Shown: piece by piece, positions 61,029-64,000 of the stretch
Layout of the letters: each line of letters starts with the position of its first letter
Numbering within the stretch: the first letter of the stretch is position 1
Assembly (NCBI GenBank): GCA_963763205.1
Contig: CAVXNQ010000004.1
Coordinates: 1-64,000, forward strand
Length of the DNA: 64,000 nucleotides
Origin: DDH964 sp963763205
Lineage (GTDB): Bacteria; Desulfobacterota; Desulfuromonadia; Desulfuromonadales; DDH964
Direction: 5' to 3'
Notes under the pieces: generated by a model
The model's database searches: none
The model's input: only the letters and a program-made list of their open reading frames with translations
What the model was told of the DNA's origin: nothing
Made by a program: the position numbers and the translations under genes

Positions 61029-61784
61029 TCAGCGGGCCTTGAGGTTCTGCAGGGAGAAGATAGTCGGTCTTGATGCCGATGTCGAAATCGATGGTGTCGT
61101 AGTGGAGCACGGTGTGCTCGTCGGGCTTGTCCGTCGGCTGCACGGTCATGGTCAGCGGCAGGGTGCGGCTGCCGATCTTCCGCACGTCGCTGAAGACGAT
61201 CTGCCGCACCTGCGCTCCGCCTCGTCGTAGTAGACGATGCGCAGCGGCACCCGCGGCGTTTTGCCGACCTCGTAGACGATCTTGCCCCAGACCACCGGCG
61301 CGTCGGGCTTGGGCAGCCCCTGGATGCGCCAGAGCTGCGGCGTCTCGGCGAGCAGGGTGAAGGTGTAGTCCTCATCGACGTGGTTGGCCTTGACCAGGTC
61401 GTCGTTGGTGATGTGGCTCCCCATCCAGGCGCCGCCCATCATCGACGGCGGCACCTTGATCACCCGGTCGACCTTGGGCAGGTAGTTCCAGACCTCGTGC
61501 TGCACCTTGAGGGTCGCCACGCCGCGCTCCTTGGGCGGCTCGAGGATGCGCACCAGGAAATACTCCCGCCCCAGCGACCAGGCCTCCATGGTCAGGTGCC
61601 GCTGCCAGTGTTCGGTGGCGACCTCCATCTCCATCCGGCTGTGGGAGGAGACCCCCATATACTGCTGTTCGACGTCGTGGATCAGCTGCTGCAGATCGGT
61701 GGCCCGGGCCGGCGCCGGGACGGCGACTGCCAGGGCGAGGAGCAGCAGGTGGGGAAATCGGCGGCGTAACGCGCGAAACAGCAT
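61029..61784 (-). CDS. LolA-like outer-membrane lipoprotein-sorting protein (two frameshifts)
   Basis: About 251 residues after restoring a missing base near 61213 and removing one near 61064; the length is 0 modulo 3. Signal peptide (LLLLALAVAVPAPARA), then the COG2834 half-barrel: LQQLIHDVEQQYMGVSSHSRMEMEVAT, MEAWSLGREYFLVRILEPPKERGVATLKVQHEVWNYLPKVDRVIKVPPSMMGGAWMGSHITNDDLVK, YTFTLLAETPQLWRI, KIGSRTLPLTMTVQPTD. Its end is DYFSLQNLKAR. It probably carries a lipid or lipoprotein across the periplasm for the adjacent ABC system. ATG 61784 follows CGGAGATCCC. Confidence 0.85.
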
Positions 61785-61939
61785 GGGATCTCCGCAAGTC
61801 GGGGTGGGCGGGCGCACGGTCCCAGTATAACCGCCCCCTTCCGGCTTGACCAGATCGTGATCGCCCGGGAGCGCATGTATACTGGAAGGATGGAGCGGGC
61901 GTATCCTCCGGTCGGGCGGCTTGCTTCTGCCGATAGCGC

Positions 61940-61967
61940 TTGACCCCCACCGGAGCGTGCTTTACAT
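61940..61967 (+). promoter_or_regulatory. putative promoter for the DUF6178 gene
   Basis: TTGACC (61940-61945), 16-base spacer, TTACAT (61962-61967), 36 bases before the GTG. Confidence 0.4.
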
Positions 61968-62003
61968 TGACCCCCCAGCGTCCAACCAAGGAGACATCCC
62001 ATC

Positions 62004-63710
62004 GTGACCCGCATCGAGCTCCCCGCCGAAAAACGGATCGGCCATCTGACCCTGCTGCGCGAAGCGCGGAACATCACCCCCCGGGAATTCAACGCCCTGA
62101 GTGCGGGAGAGCGCCTGGAGCTGATCAGCTGCGCCCAGGGGCGCCAGAAGTACCGGCTGTTGCTCGAGGCCGCCGATATCGAAGCGCTGGTGCCGCAACT
62201 GGCGCCCCAGGAACTCTACCTGCTGGTCCGCGAGCAGGGCTTCGAGGAGGTCGCCGAGCTGCTGCCGATGATCAGCAGCGAACAGTTCAACCTCTTTCTC
62301 GACCTCGACTGCTGGGGGGGGGACCGACTCGAAGGGGGGGAAGTCTTCAAATGGTTGCAGGCGCTCCTCGACTGCGGCGAGGACAAGGTCCTCGAGACCA
62401 TGCGCGAGTTCGATTTTGAAATGCTGGTGCTGATGCTGAAGAAACACCTGCGGGTGATTGCCGGCCCCGGGGATTTCGTGGATGACGATAGCCGCGTCGA
62501 GGCCCAGCCTCGCGACGGCGGTTACCAGCTCGATTACTTCGACGCCGAGAAGTCCAAGCCATTGGCGCAGCTGCTCGGTATCCTCTATCGCGGGGACCAG
62601 GAATTCTTCCGTGGCCTGGTCGAGGCGGTGCGCTGGGAGGAGGAAGCCCAGCTCGAGGAGGATGCCTATCACCTCCACTGCGGCCGCCTCGAGGACTGCG
62701 GTTTTCCCGACCCGCAAACCGCCCAGCGGATCTACGCGCTGCTGACCGTGGCCCAACTGGGACCGCCGGAAAAAGTGAAGACCCCCTTCAGCGCCGGGCG
62801 TGGCCGGATCCCTTCGCCGGGGTTTTTCCTCGCCGCCGCGCGCCCCCGCGACCTGCTGGCCGAAGTTCTCGCCGCCGGGATTGGCGAGCCGACCGCCCGC
62901 GAGCTGGTCTACCTGATCAACAAGCTGATGATGGCCGAACGGATCGACGTCGGTGACGCGCTGCAGGTCCAGACTGCCGCCGAGAGCGTTTATCGCTATC
63001 TCAACCTCGCCCTCGAAGAGCTGGCCGGGGACGATGCGCTGCGCGGCCGGGAGATCCTCGCCGGCCACTATCTCGAGCACCTCTTCCGGGTCGGCTTTAC
63101 CCTGACCCAGGCGTTGCGGCGACGGGCCGCCGCCCTGGCCGGGAACCCCCTGGCGGCCTACTACGATCCAACCTTCCGGGCCTTGATCGCCGCCCTCGAC
63201 CGCCGCCTGCCGATGTTTTTTGCCGGGATCGAGGATGCGACTCGCGGCGGCGAGCGGCCCTTCGCCACTTTGCGCGATGTGCGGCGCGCCACGGAGTGGC
63301 TCGACCGGCTGGAGGTGCAGGTGCGCCTTTTCGAAAAGCACTTCAGCTTCTCCCTCCCGGCCCCCGCCGATCTCGATTTGAGCGGCTGCCAGCCCTCCGC
63401 CGCCGAAGAATTGACCCTTTCCGCGGTCTTCCTCACCGCCCTCGCCAACCGGCTGCTGGGCGGCGAATTTCTTCCCGATCCGGTTCCGGCGGGACGGCTG
63501 ACCGAACTGCAGGCGAAAGTCAGCACCGAGGGGCGGGTCGCTCCCGCCCTGCGCGTCGAGACCGCGGCCTGGCTGGAACGCCTGGAGCCCGGAGGGGGAG
63601 ATTTCGGCCATTTCTGTCTCGATCGCTGGGAGGAGGAGTTCTGTCCTCTCGCCCCCGGGGATATCGATCCCCGCTTCCTCGGCGGACTGATCGTCCGCTT
63701 GGCCGATTAG
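62004..63710 (+). CDS. DUF6178-family protein
   Basis: A 568-residue cytoplasmic, mainly helical protein: RIGHLTLLREARNITPREFNALSAGERLELISCAQGRQKYRLLLEAADIEALVPQLAPQELYLLVREQG, FNLFLDLDCWGGDRLEGGEVFKWLQALL, FDFEMLVLMLKKHL, then long helical repeats to WEEEFCPLAPGDIDPRFLGGLIVRL. This pattern matches DUF6178, a family largely restricted to deltaproteobacteria, function unknown. It starts with GTG at 62004 after AAGGAGACATCCCATC. The frame is intact over 1.7 kb. Confidence 0.8.
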   Translation: MTRIELPAEKRIGHLTLLREARNITPREFNALSAGERLELISCAQGRQKYRLLLEAADIEALVPQLAPQELYLLVREQGFEEVAELLPMISSEQFNLFLDLDCWGGDRLEGGEVFKWLQALLDCGEDKVLETMREFDFEMLVLMLKKHLRVIAGPGDFVDDDSRVEAQPRDGGYQLDYFDAEKSKPLAQLLGILYRGDQEFFRGLVEAVRWEEEAQLEEDAYHLHCGRLEDCGFPDPQTAQRIYALLTVAQLGPPEKVKTPFSAGRGRIPSPGFFLAAARPRDLLAEVLAAGIGEPTARELVYLINKLMMAERIDVGDALQVQTAAESVYRYLNLALEELAGDDALRGREILAGHYLEHLFRVGFTLTQALRRRAAALAGNPLAAYYDPTFRALIAALDRRLPMFFAGIEDATRGGERPFATLRDVRRATEWLDRLEVQVRLFEKHFSFSLPAPADLDLSGCQPSAAEELTLSAVFLTALANRLLGGEFLPDPVPAGRLTELQAKVSTEGRVAPALRVETAAWLERLEPGGGDFGHFCLDRWEEEFCPLAPGDIDPRFLGGLIVRLAD

Positions 63711-63895
63711 TGTTCAGTGCGGTTGATTCGGATTTACCGTCGGCGGGGCGCGCTTGCCTCGCCATAGCCTTGGCGACGGCGGGTCCCGCAGGTTTGGTTT
63801 GGATGTTGCCCAGGCAGGCAAAATCCTCAAGCGAGGACCAGTCGATCCCCTTTTCATAAGACAGGACCTCGGATGGAGCCGGGAATGGAACCTAT

Positions 63896-64000
63896 TCAAG
63901 GAGGCAGAATGACTTCCCTCACCTGCATCCCCTTGCCGCTGCGACTGAGGTAGAGAAAGAGGCGCACCTGCCGTCCAGCCCTTTCCGGAAGATGAGAGAA
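63896..64000 (-). CDS. C-terminal end of an unidentified protein (partial)
   Basis: The minus-strand frame ends in TGA at 63898-63896 and runs off the window: SHLPERAGRQVRLFLYLSR, then SGKGMQVREVILPP. Codon use and the compact, charged ending suggest a real gene entering from the right. Too short to identify. Confidence 0.4.
   Translation of the reverse strand, partial: FSHLPERAGRQVRLFLYLSRSGKGMQVREVILPP

Overview
The window is one 64 kb piece of a GC-rich bacterial chromosome. It is most likely from the Desulfuromonadia (Geobacter/Desulfuromonas-type 'deltaproteobacteria'). The evidence is a succinyl-CoA:acetate-type CoA-transferase, a CIRCE-controlled rpoH, a DUF6178 protein, and above all a riboswitch almost identical to the Geobacter 3',3'-cGAMP (GEMM-Ib) class. 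No tRNA, rRNA, CRISPR array or prophage was seen.

Layout. (1) 0-10.6 kb: small housekeeping and hypothetical genes: SseB-like protein, EEP nuclease/phosphatase, patatin, Spy-like lipoprotein, GreB, an exported ATP-dependent DNA ligase, HIT and ACT proteins, zinc-ribbon proteins and a surface antigen. (2) 10.7-26.9 kb: a long co-directional block, trpE-G-D-C-trpB2-trpF-mazEF-trpB-DEAD helicase-UDG-trpA-accD-folC-lptD, with two tryptophan synthase beta genes and a toxin-antitoxin pair inside it. (3) 27-33.4 kb: ComEA-like, FtsB-like, argS, SPOR protein, sugar-nucleotide epimerase, xerC, peroxiredoxin. (4) 33.7-42.7 kb, minus strand: a spore-coat-U-type chaperone/usher pilus locus with a sigma-54 response regulator and three GEMM-type riboswitches. 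(5) 43-51 kb: CoA-transferase, bamD, rpoH, pgi, crcB/DUF190, TerB-like protein, methyltransferase. (6) 51.2-53.5 kb: a cGAMP riboswitch with a terminator, in front of a 726-residue coiled-coil protein of unknown function. (7) 53.7-64 kb: SYLF lipoprotein-like gene, PAS histidine kinase, a LolCDE-like export operon with its own LolA-like carrier and outer-membrane barrel, and DUF6178.

The most interesting signal is second-messenger control. Two riboswitches in the pilus locus carry the c-di-GMP signature (G20). The riboswitches before the sigma-54 regulator and before the coiled-coil gene carry A20, the 3',3'-cGAMP signature. The usher and a downstream OmpA domain are separated only by a frame change at a C7 tract, so they may be one fusion protein.

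Two window-wide patterns matter. First, intergenic spacers repeatedly consist of degenerate 7-bp tandem units (one strand reads NNRRRCY), alongside at least three families of dispersed inverted repeats. Second, about 24 single-base indels, mostly +1 and often an extra G, break otherwise conserved reading frames in 12 genes (trpE, trpD, trpC, pgi, patatin and others). Each gene's net shift matches its length modulo 3. I read these mostly as consensus errors, not gene decay, and give composite coordinates.
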